Shown: positions 1 to 14,590, counted from the stretch's first letter. The stretch: DNA of 64,000 nucleotides from Doris montereyensis (GCA_037039925.1 JAXRKP010000169.1:256501-320500); one strand, 5' to 3'. Numbers and translations are program-made. Notes: a model not told the origin generated them from the letters alone.

Positions 1-3000
1 TAAAGATGATAGGCTGCGATAAAGAGCGATAGGCTGCGATAAAGAGCGATAAAGAGCGATAAAGAGCGATAAAGAGCGATAAAAAAGCGATAAAGAGCGA
101 TAAAGAGCGATAAAGAGCGATAAGAAACGATAAAGCTGTGATAAAGAGTGATAAACTGCGATAGGCTGCGATAGGGCGATAGGCTGCGATAGGCTGCGAT
201 AAATAGCGATAAAGAGCGATAAAGCTGCGATAAAGCGATAACGCGATAGGGAGCTGCGATAGGCTGTGCGATAAAGAGCGATAAAGAGCGATAAAGAGCG
301 ATAGGCTGCGATAGGAGCGATAGAGCAATAAAGAATTGATAAAGAGCTACGATAGGCTGCGATAAAGAGCATAAAGAGCGATAAAGAACGATAGGGAGCC
401 ATAGGGAGCGATAAGGGATAAAGAGCGATAACGAACGATAAAGAGCGATAAAGAGCGATAGGCGCTAAAGAGCGATAAAGAGCGATAGGTTGCGATAGGC
501 TGCGATAGGCTGTGATAGGCTGCGATGGGTCCGATACGCGGTAGGCTGCGATAGGCTGCGATAGGCTGTGATAAATAGCGATAAGGCTGCGATAAAATGC
601 TGCGATAAAAAAAAAGATAACGAGCGATAAAGATCGATAGGCTCCGAAAAAGAGCGATAGGCTGCGATAGGCTGCGATAAGCTGCGATAAAGAGCGATAA
701 AGAGCGATAAAGAGCGATAAAGAGCGATAAGGGCGATAAAGAGCGATAAAGCTGCGATAAAGAGCGATAAAGAGCGATAAAGAGCGATAAAGAGCGATAA
801 AGAGCGATAAAGAGCGATAAAGAGCGATAAAGAGCGATAAAGAGATATAAAGAGCGATAAAGAGCGATAAAGAGATAAAGAGCGATAAAGAGCGATAAAG
901 AGCGATAAAAAGAGCGATAAAGAGCGATAAAGAGCGATAGGCTCCGATAAAGAGTGCGATAGGCTGCGATAGGCTGCGATAGGCTGCGATAGGCTGCGAT
1001 AGGCTGCGATAGGCTGCGATAGGCTGTGATAAAGAGCGATAGGCTGCGATAAAGAAGCGATAAAGAGCGATAAAGAACGATAAAATGCGATAAAGAGCGA
1101 TAAAGAGCGATAAAGTTCGATAGAGCGATAAAGCGATAGGCTGCGATAAAGCTGCGATAGGCTGCGATAAAGAGCGATAGGAGCGATAAAAGCGATAAAA
1201 AGCGATAAAAGCGATAGGCTGCGATAGAGAGCGATAAAGAGCGATAAAGAGCGATAAAGAGCGATAAAAAGTGATAGGCTGCGATAGGCGCAATAGAGCG
1301 ATAGGCTGTGATACGCTGTGATAAAGAGCGATAAAGCTGCGATAAACAGCGATAAAAGAGCAGACTAAAAAAGCGATAAAGAGCGATAAAGAGCGAAAGA
1401 GCGATAAAGAGCGATAAAGAGCGATAAAGAGCGATAGGCTGCGATAGGCTGCGATAGGCTGCGATAGGTTGATATAGGCTGCGATAAAGCGCGATAAAGA
1501 GCGATAAAAGCGATAAAGCTGCGATAAAGAGCGATGTGATAAAGATAAAACGATAGGCTGCGATAAAAGAGCGATAAGGTTGATAAAGAGCGATAATAGA
1601 GCGATAAAAAAGAGCGATAAAATGCGATAGAGCGATGAACAGGAGCGATAAAAGAGCGATAAAGAGCGATAGACTTCGATAGAGCGATAAAGAACGATAA
1701 AGAGCGATAAAAGCGATAAAGAACGATAAAGAACGATAAAAGGCGATAAAGAGCGATAAGGAGGTTAAACAGCGATAAAGAAGCGATAAAGAGCGATAAA
1801 GAGCGATAAATAGGCTGCGATAAAGAGCGATAGGCTGCGATAGGCTGCAGATAAAGAGCTAAAGAGCGATAGGCTGCGATAGACTGTGATAAAGAGCGAT
1901 AGAAGCGATAAAGAGCGATAAATATAAACTCCGATAAAGAGCGATAAGGCTGCGATAAAGAGTGATAAAGAGCGATAAAGAGCGATAAAGAGCGATAAAG
2001 AACGATAAAGAGCGATAGGCTGCGATAAAGAGCGATAAGGCTGCGATAAAGAACGATAAAGAGCGATAAAGAGCGATAAAGCTGCGATAAAGAGCGATAA
2101 GAGCGATAAAGAGCGATAAAGAGCGATAAAAAGCGACAGGCTCAATCGATAAAGAGCGAAAAAGAGCAATAAAGATTGATAAAAGCGATAAAGAGCGATA
2201 AAGAGCGATAAAGAGTGATAAAGAGCGATAAAGAGCGATAAAAAGCGATAAAGAGCGATAAAGAGCGATAAAGAGCGATAAAGAGCGATAAAGAGCTGAT
2301 GACAGGCTGCGATAGGCTGCGATAGGCTGCGATAGGAGCGGTAGGCTGCGATAGGCTGCGGTAGGCTGCGATAGGCTGCGATGAACTGTGATAAATAGCG
2401 ATAAGGAGCGATAAAAAGCGATAAAAAACGAAAAGAGCGATAGGCCGATAAAGAGCGATAGGCTTATAGGCTGTGATAGGCTGCGATAGACTGCGTAGGC
2501 TGCTAAAGAGCGATAAAGAGCGATAAAGAGCGATAAAGAGTGATAAAGAGCGATTAAGAACGATAAAGATCGATAAAGAACGATAAAGAGCGATAAAGAG
2601 CGATAAAGAGCGATAAAGAACTTAAGCGATAAAGAGCTAAAGAGCGATAAAGAGCGATAAAGAGCGATAACGAACGATAAAGAGGCGATAAAGAGCTGTG
2701 TTAAAGAGCGATGAGCGATAAAGAACGATAAAAAGCGATAAAGAGCGATAGGCGATAAAAAGCGATAGATTAAGGCTGCGATAGGCTGCGATAGACTGAT
2801 AAAGAGCGATAAAGAGCGATAGAGTGCGATAAACAGCGATAGGCTGCGATAAAGAGCGATAAAAAACGATAAAGAGCGATAAAAAGCGATAAAGAGCGAT
2901 AAAGCGAAAGAGCGATAAAGAGCGATAAAGAGCGATAGGCTGCGATAAGCTGCGATAGACTGCGATAGGCTGCGATAGGCTGCGATAGGCTGCGATAGGC

Positions 3001-6000
3001 TGCGATAGGCTGCGATAGGCTGCGATAAAAAACGATAAAGAGCGATAAAGAGCGATAAAGAGCGATAAAGAGCGATAATAGAGCGATAAAGCTGTGATAA
3101 AGCGATAAAAAGCGATAAAGAGCGATAAAGAGCGATAAAGAGCGATAGATAAAGAACGATAATTAGAACGATAAAGAGCGATAAAGAGCGATAAGCGAAC
3201 GGCGATAAAAGCGATGATAAAGAGCGATAAAGAGCGATAAAGAGCGATAAAGAGCGATAAAGAGCGATAAAGAGCGATAAGAGCGATAAAGAGCGATGAA
3301 GAGCGATAAAGAGCGATAAACAGCTGCGATAGGCGATAGGCTGCGATAGGCTAAAGAGCGATAAAGAGCTGCGATAGGCTGCGATAAAAAGCTGCGATAG
3401 GCTGCGGATAGGCTGCGATAGGCTGCGATAAAGAGCGATAGGCTGCGATAGGCTGCGATGGCTGCGATAAAGAACGATAAAGAGCGATAAAAGCGATAAC
3501 GAGCGATAAAGAGCGATAAAAAGCGATAAAGAGCGATAAAGAGCGATAAAGAGCGATAAAAAGCGATAAAAAGCGATAAAGAGCGATAAAGAGCGATAAA
3601 GAGCGATAAAGAGCGATAAAGAGCGATAAAGAGCGATAAAGAACGATAAAGAGCGATAAAGAACGACAAAAAGCGAAAAAGCGATAAAGAGCGATAAAAA
3701 GCGATAAAGAACGATAGAGCGATAAAGAGCGATAAAGAGCGATAAAGAGCGATAAAGAGCCATAAAGAGTGATAAAGAGCGATAAAGAACGATAAAGCTT
3801 CGATAAACGCGATAAAAAGCGATAAAGAGCGATAAAAAGCGATAAAAAGCGATAGGCTGCGATAGGATAAAAACGATAAAGAGCGATAAAGAGCGATAAA
3901 GAGCGATAAAGAGCGATAGGCTGCGATAAAGAGCGATAGGCTGCGATAGGCTGCGATAAGAGCGATAAAGAGCGATAAAGAGCGATAAAGAGCGATAAAG
4001 AGCGATAAAGCTGCGATAAAGAGCGATAAAAGCGATAAAGAGCGATAAAGAGCGATAAAGAGCGATAAAGAGCGATAAAGAACGATAAAGAACGATAAAA
4101 ATCAAGCGATAAAGAGCGATAAAAAGCCATAAAAGCGATAAAAAGCGATAAAAAAGCGATAAAGAGCGATAAAGAGCGATAAAGAGCGATAAAGAGCGAT
4201 AAAGAGCGATAAAGAGCTGCGATAGGCTGCGATAGGCTGCGATAGACTGCATTAGGCTGCGATAGGCTGCCATAGGCGATAGGCTGATATAAGCTGCGAT
4301 AGGCGATATAGGGTGCAATAAAGAGCGATAAAGAGCGATAAACAGCGATAAAGAGCGATAAAGAGCGATAGGCTGCCGATAAAGAGCGAAAGGCTGCGAT
4401 AAAGAACGATAAAGAGCGATAAAGAGCGATAAAGACCGATGCGATAAAGAACGATAGGCTGCGATAAAGAGCGATAGGCTGCGATAAAGAGCGATAAAGA
4501 ACGATAAAGAGCGATAAAGAGCGATAAAGAGCGATAAAGAGCGATAAAGAGCGATAAAAGCGATCAAGAGCGATAAAGAGCGATAAAGAGCGATAAAGAG
4601 CGATAAAGAGCGATAAAAAGCGATAAAGAGCGATAGGCTGCGATAGGAGCGATAGGTTGCGATAAGCTGCGATAGGAAACGATAGGCTGCGATAAAGAGC
4701 GATAGGCTAGCGATAAACAGCTGCGATAAAGAGCTGAGCGATAAAGAGCGATAAAGAGCGATAAAGAGCGATAGGCTGCGATAAAGCTGCGAAAGGCTGC
4801 GATAATAGGCTGCGATAAAGAGCGATAAAGAGCGATAAAGAGCGATAAAGAGCGATAAAGAGCGATAGGCTGCGATAACGATCGATAGGCTGCGATAAAG
4901 ATAAAGAGCTAATAGGCTGCGATAAAAGCGATAAAGAAAACGATAAAGAGCGATAAAAGCGATAAAGAGCGATAAAGAGCGATAAAGAGCGATAAAGAGC
5001 GATAAAGAGCGATAAAGAGCGATAAAGAGCGATAAAGCAGCGATAAAGAGCGATAAAGAGCGATAAAGAGCGATAAAGAGCGATAAAAGCGATAAAGAGC
5101 GAACGATAAAGAGCGATAAAGAGCGATGCGATAGACTGCGATAGGCTGCGATAGACTTTGATAGGCTGCGATAGGCTGCGATAGGCTGCGATAAAGAGCG
5201 ATAAAGAGCGATAAAGCGATAAAGAGCGATAGGCGATAAAGAGCGATAGGCTCCGATAAAGAGCGATAGGCTGCGAATAAAGAGCGATAGGCTGCGATAG
5301 GCTGATAGATAAAGAGCGATAAAGAGATAAAAAGCGATAAAGAGCGATAGGGAGCCATAGATAAAAGCGATAGGTAGCGATAAAGAGCGATAAAGCAGCG
5401 ATAAAGGCAGATTAACAGCGATAAAGAGCGATAAAGCGCGATAAAGGCGATAAAGAGCGATAAAGAGCGATAAAAAGCGATAAAAAACGATAAAAAACGA
5501 TAAAAAGCGATAAAGTGCGATAGGCTGCGATAAAGAGCGATAAAGAGCGATAAAGAGCGATAAAGGTTGATAAGGTTCGATGGGCTGCGATAGGCTGCCT
5601 ATAGGCTGCGGTAGGCTGCGATAGGTGATAGGCTGCGGTAGGCTGCGATACGCTGTGATAAAGAGCGATAAAGAGCGATAAAGAGCGATAAAGAGCGAAA
5701 GAGCTAAAAGAGCGAAAAGCTGCGATAAAGAGCGATACAAACATAAAGAGCTAAAGAGCGATAAAGAGCGATAAAAGGCGATAGGCTGCGATAACTGAAC
5801 GATAGGCTGCGATAAAGAGCGATAGGCTGCGATAAAGAGCGATAGTGCGATAGCGATAGGCCGCGATAAAGAGCAATAAAGAGCGATAAAGAGCGATAAA
5901 GGCGATCCGATAAAGAGCGATAAAGAGCGATAGGAGCGATAAAGAGCGATAAAGCGCGATAAAGAGCGATAGGCTGCGATTAGACTGCGATAGGCTGCGG

Positions 6001-6418
6001 TAGAGCGAGGCTGCGATAAGCTGCGATAGGCTGCGATAGGCTGCGATAGACTGCGATAAAGATAGGCTGTGATAAAGAGCGATAAGGAGCGATAAAGAGC
6101 GATAAAAAGAGCGATAAAGAGCGATCAAGAGCGATAATAGGCTGCGATAAAGAGCGATAGGCTGCGATAAAGAAGATAGGCTGCGATAAACAGCGATAAA
6201 AACGATAAAAGCGATAAAGCAGCGATAAAAGCGATAAAGAGCGATAAAGAGCGAAAAAGCGATAAGAAAACAATAAAAGCGATAAAAAAGCGATAAAGAT
6301 GATAAAGTGCGATAAAAGAGCTTTGATAGGCTCGATAGAGCTGAAGCGATAAAGCTGCGATAAAGCTGCGATATCGCTGTGATAAACAGCGATAAAAAGC
6401 GATAAAGAGCGATAAAAA
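1..6418 (+). repeat. Mixed A/B satellite array, left portion
   Basis: Type A and B monomers alternate in short runs, with frequent 1-3 bp insertions and deletions that shift the 10-bp phase. A-dominated stretches lie near 660-950, 3040-4210 and 4500-5130. B-dominated runs lie near 955-1030 and 2935-3030. A module typical of ordered HORs further right is recognisable near 2330-2460: GGTAGGCTGC-type monomers, then GATAAATAGC, GATAAGGAGC and GATAAAAAGC. So the left portion appears to share ancestry with the ordered part but is more scrambled. There are no genes, RNA genes or unique sequence. Confidence 0.9.
955..1030 (+). repeat. Homogeneous type B run
   Basis: About seven consecutive near-perfect GATAGGCTGC monomers, ending in a GATAGGCTGT variant that passes into type A. 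It is one of the cleanest B tracts in the left part, and it directly follows a long, nearly pure type A tract (about 670-950). Adjacent pure tracts suggest local amplification by slippage or unequal exchange. Confidence 0.85.
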
Positions 6419-6460
6419 AGCGATCGCTCTTATCGTGCTATCGTTCTTTATAAAGAGCGA
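6419..6460 (-). repeat. 27-bp inverted segment bounded by palindromes
   Basis: Between about 6424 and 6450 the + strand carries the reverse complement of the array (TATCG and TTCTTTA words) instead of GATA words. The left border is the perfect palindrome AGCGATCGCT (6419-6428). The right border is the 20-bp near-palindrome TCGTTCTTTATAAAGAGCGA (6441-6460, one mismatch between arms). Outside these borders the array returns to normal orientation at once. A short inversion with a palindrome at each breakpoint is what fold-back template switching during replication would leave. A chimeric long read or a consensus error is the alternative. Confidence 0.85.
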
Positions 6461-6464
6461 TTGC

Positions 6465-9400
6465 TGTGATACAAAGCGATAAAGAGCGATAAAGAGCGAT
6501 AGACTCGATAGCTCGATAGGCTGCGATAGACTGCGATAAAGAGCGATAGGATGCGATAAAGAGCGATAGGCTCGATAAGTAGCCATAAAGAGCGATAGCT
6601 TAGATGAAGAGCGATAGGCTGCTATAAAGAGCGATAAGAATAAGAGCGATAGGGCTGTGAAAGCGATAAATATGCGATAGGGAGTGATAGGAGCGATAGG
6701 GAGCGATAGGCTGCGATCAGGTAGCGATAAAAAGGCGATATAGAGCGATAAACAGCGATAAGCCTAAAGAGCGATAGGCGGCGATAAAGCTCCGATAGCG
6801 ATAGGGTGCAATAAAGATGATAAAGTGCGATAGGGTGCGATAGGCTGCGATAGGGTGCGATAGGCTGCGATAGGCTGTGATAGGCAGCGATAAGGGCGAT
6901 AAAAGTGATAACGAGCGATAAACAGCGATAGGCTGCGATAAAGCTGCGATAAAGACCGATAGGCTGCGATAAAACGATAGGCTGCGATAAAGCTGCGATA
7001 ATGGAGCGATAGGCTGTGATAAAGAGCGATAAAGAGCGATAAAGATGAGCGAGGAAAAACGATAAAGAGTGATAAAGAGCGATAAAGAGCGACAAAGAGC
7101 GATAAAGAGCGATAAAGAGCGATAAAGAGCGATAAAAAGCGATAAAGAGCGATAAAGCACGATAAAGAACGATAAAGAGCGATAAAGAGCGATAGCCTGC
7201 GATAAACAGCGATAAAGGCGATAAAGAGCGATAAAGAACGATAAAGAGCGATAAAGAGCGATAAAGCTGCGATAAGAGCGATAAAGAGCGATAAAGAGCG
7301 ATAAAAGAGCATAAAGAGCGATAAAGAGCGATAAAGAGCGATAAAGCTGATAAAGAGCGATAGGCTGCGATAGACTGCGATAGGCTGCGATAGGCTGCGA
7401 TAGGCTGCGATAAAGAGCGATAAGAAGCGATAAAGAGCGATAAAGAGCGATAACGAGCGATAAAGAGCAATAAAGAACGATAAAGAGCGATAGGCTGCGA
7501 TAAAAGCTGCGATAAAAGCGACGAAGAGCGATAAAGAGCGATAAAAAGAGCGATAAAGAGCGATAAAGAGCGATAAGGCGATACGATAGGCTGCGATAAA
7601 TCGCGATAGGCTGCGAAAGGCTGCGATAGGCTGCGATAGACTGCGATAGGAGATATAAGCTGCGATAGGCTGTGATAAAGAGCGATAAACAGCCATAAAA
7701 AGCGATAAAGAGCGATAAAGCGGCGATAGGTCTACGATAGGCTGCGATAGGCTGAATGTGCAATAAGATGCGATAGGGTGCGATAGGCTGTGATAAAGCT
7801 GCGATAAAGAGCGATAGGCTGCGATAAAGAGCGATAGTTGCGATAAACAGCAATAGGTTGCGATAAAGAGCAATAAAATGCGATAAAGAGCGATAAAGAG
7901 CGATAAAGCTGCGATAAGAGCGATAAAGAGCGATAACGAGCGATAAGGCTGAATTAGACTGCGATAGGTTGCGATAAGACTGCGATAGGCTGTGATAATG
8001 AGCGATAAAAAGCGATAAAAAAGCGATAAAAGCGATAAAGAGCGATAAAGAGCGATAAAAGCAATAAAGAGTGATAAAGAGCGATAAAGAACGATAGAAA
8101 GCTATAAAGAGCGATAAAGAGATAGGCTGCGATAGGCTGCGATAGGCTGCGATAGGCTGCGATAGGCTGTGATAAAAGAGCGATAAAGAGCGATAAAGAG
8201 CGATAAAGAGCGACAGGCTCCGATAAAGAGCGAAAGGCTGCGATAAAGAGCGATAAAGAGCGAAAAGCGAGCGATAAAGAGCGATAGGCTGCGATAACGA
8301 GTGATAGGCTGCAATAAAGAGCGATAGGCTGCGATAAAGAGCGATAAAGCGCGATAAAGAGCGATAAAAGCGATAAAGAGCGATAAAGAGCGATAAACTG
8401 CGATAGAGCGATAAAGAGTGATAAGAGCGATAAAGAACGATAAAGAACGATAAAGAGCGATAAAGAGCGATAGGCTGCGATACGCTGTGATAGGCTGCGA
8501 TAAGGCTGCGATAAAGAACGATAAAGAACGATAAAGAGCGATAAAAAGAGCGATAAAGAGCGATAGAGCGATAAAGAGCGATAAAAGAGCGATAAAGAGC
8601 GATAGGCTGCGATCAAGAGCGATAAAGAGCGATAAAGAGCGATAGGCTGCGAAGGCTGCGATAAGCTGCGATAGGCTGCGATAAACAGCGATAAAGAACG
8701 ATAAAATAGGCTGTGATAAAGAGCGATAAACAGCGATAAAAAGCGATAAAGAGCAATAACGAGCGATAGGCTGTGATAAAACAGCGATAGGCTAAAAAGC
8801 GATAAAAGCGATAGGCTGTGATAAAAGCGATAAAGAGCGATAAAGAGCGATAAAGAGCGATAGGCTGCGATAGCCTGCGATAAGCTGCGATAAAGCTGCG
8901 ATAAAAAGCGATAAAGAGCGATAAAGCGAAAAAAGAGCGATAAAGAGCGATAAAGAGCGATAGGCTGCGATAGGCTGCGATAGGCTGCTATAGGCTGCGG
9001 TAGGCTGCGATAGGCTGCGATAGGCTGTGATAAATAGCGATAAGGAGCGATAAAGCTGCGATAACGAGCGCTAAAGAGTTGCGATAAAGAGCGATAAAGA
9101 GCGATAAAGAGCGATAAAGAGCGATAAAGAGCGATAAAGAGTGATAAAGCACGATAAAGAACGATAAAGAGAGATAAAGAGCGATTAAGAGCGATAAAGA
9201 GCGATAAAGAACGGTAAAGAAAGATAAAGAGCGATTAAAGAGCGATAAAGAGCGATAACGAACGATAAAGAGCGATAAAGAGATATAAAGAGCGATAAAG
9301 AGCGATAAAGAGCGATAAAGAGCTGCGATAGGCTGCGATAGGCTGCGATAGGCTGCGATAACGAGGCTGATAGGCTGCGATAGGCTGCGATAGGCTGTGA

Positions 9401-12400
9401 TAAAGAGCGATAAAGTGCGATAAAGAGAGATAAAGAGCAATAAGAGCGATAAAAAGAGCGATAAAAAGCGATAAAGCGATAAAGAGCGATCAAGATTGAT
9501 AAAAGAGCGATAAAGAGCGATAAAGAGCGATAAAGAGCGATGAGCGATAAAGAGCGATAGGCTGCGATAAAGACCGATAAAGAGCGATAAAGAGTGATAA
9601 AGAGCGATAAACAGCGATAAAGAGCGATAAAGCTCGATAAAGAGCGATAGGCGGTAGGCTGCGATAGGCTGCGATAGGCGATAAAGCTGCGATAGGCTGC
9701 GATAGGCTGCGGTAGGCTGCGATAAACTGCGATAGGCTGTGATAAAGAGCGATAGGCTGCGATAAAAAGCGATAAACAGCGATAAAAAGAAAGAGCGATA
9801 AAGAGCGATAAAGAGCGATAAAGGCGATAAATAAAGAGCAATACAAAGCGATAAAGAGTGATAAGAGCGATAAAGAGCGATAAAGAGATAAAGAGCGATT
9901 AAGAGCGATAAAGCTGCGATAAAGAACGGTAAAGAGCGATAAAGAGCAATAAAGAGCGATTAAGAGCGATAAAGAGCAATAACTGTGATAAAGAGCGATA
10001 AAGAGATAGGCTGCGATAGAGCGATAAAGAGCGATAAAGAGTGATAAAGAGCGATAGGCTGCGATAGGGCTGCGATAGGCTGCGATAGGTTGCCATAGGC
10101 TGCGATAGGCTTAGATAGGCTGCGAAGAGTGATAAAGAGCGATAAAGAGCGATAAAGATCGACAAGGAGCGATAAAGAGCGATAAAGATCAATAGGTTGC
10201 GATAAAAAGAGCGATAGGCGGCGATAGTCTGCGATAGGCTGCGATAAAGATGATAAAGAGCGATAAAGAGCGATAAAGAGCGATAAAGCGATAAGAGCGA
10301 TAAAGAGCGATAAACAGTGATAAAGAGCGATAAAGAACGATAAAGAGCGATAAAGAGCGATAAAACAGCGATAAAGAGCGATAAAGACCGATAAAAGAGC
10401 GATAAAGAGTGAAAAGAGCGATAAAGAGCGAAAAAAGCGATAAAGAGCGATAAAGAACGATAGGCTGCGATAGGCTGCGATAGGCTGCGTGGGCTGCTAT
10501 AGGGCTAGGAGATAGGCTGATAGGCTGTGATAAATGCGATAGGCGATAAAAAGTAGGCTGCGATAAAGAACGATAAAGAGCGATAAGCTCCGATAAAGAG
10601 CGATAGGCTGCGATAAAAAACGAACGATAAAGAGCGATAAAGTGATAAAATGTGATAAAGAGCGATAAAGAGCGATAAAGAGCGATAAAGAGCGATAAAG
10701 ACGATAAAGAGCGATAAAGAACGGTAAAGAAAGATAAAAGCGATAAAAAGCAATAAGGAGCGATAACGAACGATAAAGAGCGATAAAGAGCGATAAAGAG
10801 CGATAGGAGCGATAAAGAGCTTTGATAGCTGCAATAGGCTGCGATAGGCTGCGATAGGTTGCGATAGGCTGCGATAGCTGCGATAGGCTGCGATAGGCTG
10901 TGATAAAGAGCGATAAGAAGCGATAAAAAGCGATAAAGAGCGATAACGAGCGATAAAGATCAATAGACTTCGATAAAGAGAGAAAGACTGCGATAGGTTG
11001 CGATAAAGAGCGATAAAGAGCAATAAAGAGCGATAAAGAGCGATAAAGAGCGATAAAGCGCGATATAACGAGCGATAAGAGCGATAAACAATGATAAAGA
11101 GCGATAAAGAGCGAAAAAAGCGCGAAAAAGAGCGATAAACAGCGATAAAGAGCGATAAAGAGATATAAAGAGCAATAAAGAGCGAAATAAAGAGTGATAA
11201 AAAGCGATAAAGAACGATAAAGAACGATAGGCGATAAAGCTGCGATAGGCTGCGATAGGCTGAGATAGCGATAAATAGCGATAAAGAGCGATAGGAGCGA
11301 TAAAGAGTGTGATAAAGAGCGATGAACTGCGATAAACGATAAAGAGCGATAAGAGCGATAAAGCTGCGATAGGCTGCGATAAAATGCGATAAAGAGCGAT
11401 AGACTGCGATAGGTTGCTATAAGCCGATAATAGCTGATAAGGAGCGATAAAGAGCGATAAGGAGCCATAAACAGCGATAAAGAACGATAAAAAGCAATAA
11501 GGCTCGATAAAAGAGCGATAAAAGCTGCAATAAAGAACGATAAAGAGCGATAGGCTGATAGACTTCGATAAGAGAGCTGCAATAGGCTGCGATAAAGAGC
11601 GATAGGCTGCGATAGGCTGCGATAAAGGCTGCGGTAGGCTGTGATAAAGATTGATAAAGATGCGATAGAAACGATAAAGAGCGATAAAAAAGTGATAGAC
11701 TCCGATGATAAAGAGGAAACGACTGCGATAGGTTGAGCGATAAAGAGCGATAAAGAGCAATAAAGAGAGATAAAGAGCGATAAAGAGCGATAGCTGCGAT
11801 AAGGCTGCGATAGGCTGCAATAAAGAGCGATAAAGAGCGATAAAGAGCAAAAAGCGCGAAAAAGAGCGAAAAAGCGATACAACGAGCGCTAAAGAGCAAT
11901 AAAGAGCGATAAAGAGCGATAAAGAGTGATAAAAAGCGATAAGAGAACGATAAAGAACGATAAAAGGCGATAAAAGAGCGATAAAGCCATTAAAGCGAGA
12001 AGAATAGCGATAAAGAGCGATAAAGATTAAGAGCGATAAAGAGAGATAACGAAAAGAGCGATAAAGAGCGATAAAGAGATATAAAGATATAAAGAGCGAT
12101 AGACTTCGATAGAGCTCGATAGACTGCGATAGGCTGCTATAAGCTGCGATAGGCTGCGATAGGCAGAGATGATAAAGAGCGATAAGGATGATAAACAGCG
12201 ATAAAGAAACGATAAAGAGCGATAGGCTCGATAAAGAGCGATAGTTGCGATAAAGAACGATAAAGAGCAATAAAGAGCGATAATGGTGATAAAGAGAGAT
12301 AAAGTGATAAAGAGCGATAAAGAGGATAAAAAGCGACAGGCTCCGATAAAGAGCTGAAAAGAGCAATAAGATTGATAAAGAACGATAAAGAACGATAGAT

Positions 12401-14590
12401 GCGATAAAGAGCGATAACAAAGGATAGTATTATAAAGTGATAACGAGCGATAAAGAGCAAAAAATGATGAAAAAGAGCGATAAAGAGCGATGTTTGAATA
12501 GCTGCGATAGGCTGCGGTAGGCTGCACAAGAGGCTGCGATAAGGAGCGATAAAGAGCAAAAGCGCGAAAAAGAGCGATAAAAGCGATAAAAACGATAAAG
12601 AGCGATAAAGAGTGGATAAAAAGCGATAAAGAACGATAAAGAACGATAAAAGTGATAAAGTTGCACGATAAAGAACGATAAATAGATAAAGATGATAAAG
12701 AGCGATTAAAGAGCGATAAAGAGCGATAAAGAAAGATAAAGAGCGATTAAGAGCGATACAGAGCGATAGGCGATACGATAAAGAGCGATAAAGAGATATA
12801 AAGAGCGATAAAGAGCGATAGGCTGCGATAAAGAAGTGGTAGATGCGATAGGCTGCGACAGGCTGCGATAGGCTGCGATGAGCCTTCATAAACAGATGCA
12901 AACGGATAAAGAGCGACAGGCTCCGATAAAGAGCGAAAGTGATAAAGAGCGATGAAAGGAAAGCGATAAAAGCGATAAAAAGCGATAAAGTGATAAAGAG
13001 CAATAACCATTCGAATAAAGAGCGATAAAGGCTGCGATAAAGAGCGATGCGATAAGCTGAGCGATAGGCTGCGATAGAACGATGCGATGTTAAAGATGAT
13101 AAGCGATAAGAGCGATAAAGAGCGATAGGTTGCGATAATAGTGATAAAGGATAGGTTGCGATAAGAGCGATAAAAAGCGATAAAGAGCAGTGATAAAGAG
13201 CGATAAAGAGCGATAAAGAACGATAAAAGGCGATAAAGAGCGATAAACAGGTTGCAATAAAGAGCGATAAAGGGCAATAAAGAGCGATAAAATGAGCGAA
13301 AAAGAGTGATAAAGAGCGATAAGCTGCGATAACGAGCGATAGGCTGCGATAAAGAGCGATAAGGAGCGATAAAGAGCGAAAAGCGCGAAAAAGAGCGATA
13401 AAGAGCGATAAAGAGCGATAAAGAGCGATAAAGAGTGAGCGATAAAGAGTGATAAGAAGAGCGATAAAGAACGATAAAGAGCGATAAAGAGCGATAAAAA
13501 GCGATAAAGAGCTGAAGCGATAAAGAGTGATAAAGAGCGATAAAAGCGATAAAGAGTGATAAAGAGCGATGAAGAGCGATAAAGAGGATAAAGATAAAAA
13601 GAGCGATAAAGAGCGATAGGCTGCGATAGGCTGCGATGGATTCGATAGGCTGCGATAGGCTGCGATAGGATGCGATAGGCTGCTAGATAGGCTGCGACAG
13701 GCTGTGATAGGCTGTGATAAAGAATACGCTGTGATAAACAGCGATAAAGAACGATAAAGAGCGAAAAGAGACAGACTCGATAAAGAGAGCGATAGGCTGC
13801 GATAAAGAGCGATAAAGAGCAATAAAGAGATAAAGAGCGATAAAGAGATAAAGTGCTATAACGATATAAAGAACCATTAAAAGAGCGATAAAGAGCGATA
13901 AAGAGAAAAAAAGCGATAAAAGCGATAAAGAGCGATAAAGAGCGATCAAAAGCGATAAAGAGGATAAAAGCGATAAAGAACGATAAAAAGCCATAGAAAG
14001 CGATAAATGCGATAAAGAGCGATAGGCTAATAAAGAGCGATAGGCTGCGAAGATGCGGTAGGCTGCGATACGCTCTGAAAGAGCGAGTAAGGAGCGATAG
14101 ACTTCGATAAAAGGCGATAAAAGGCGATAGACTGCTAGGCTGCGATAGCTGCAATAGGCTGCAATAAATGCGATAAAGGGCAATAAAGAGCGATAAAGAG
14201 CGATAAAGAGTGATAAAGAGCGATAACGATCGATAATAAAGAGCGATAGGCTGCGATAAAGAGCGATAAAGTAGGCTGCGATAAAGAGCAATAAAGGCGA
14301 TAAAGAGCGATAGGCGATAAAGAGCAATAAAGAGCGATAAAGAGCGATAATAGGTTGCGATAAAGAGCGATAGGCTGCGATAAAGAGCAATAGGTTGCGA
14401 TAAGAGCGATAGATAATAAAGAGCGATAAAGAGCGATAAAGAGCGATAAAGAGCGACAAAAAGCGATAAAGAGTGATAAAGAGCGATAAAAGCTAAAGAG
14501 CGATAAAGAGCGATAAAGGCTGCAAATAAAAAGAGCAATAAAGAGCGATAAAAAGCTGCGATAAAGAGCTGCGATAGGCTGCGATAGGCT
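6465..14590 (+). repeat. Indel-rich A/B array with weak higher-order structure
   Basis: Type A and B monomers are interspersed with many truncated units (AGCGATAAA joined directly to GATA, GATAAAAGC, GATAGAGC), so 10-bp phase rarely lasts beyond 100 bp. Small C-type patches (GATAGGGAGC, GATAGGGTGC) occur near 6670-6900 and 7745-7780. Scattered GACTTCGATA markers (about 10970, 11565, 12109, 14100) and CGCGAAAAAG-type elements show that decayed copies of the HOR cassettes from the ordered region are present. No coding or RNA gene is visible. Confidence 0.85.
6670..6900 (+). repeat. Small decayed C-type block
   Basis: This patch contains GATAGGGAGC, then GATAGGGTGC monomers with intervening A and B units. 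It is the leftmost place where C-type derivatives cluster. The order (GGGAGC before GGGTGC) matches the larger C cassettes at 19-31 kb, so it is likely a degraded relative of them. The GCAGCC part of the cassette is missing. Confidence 0.6.
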
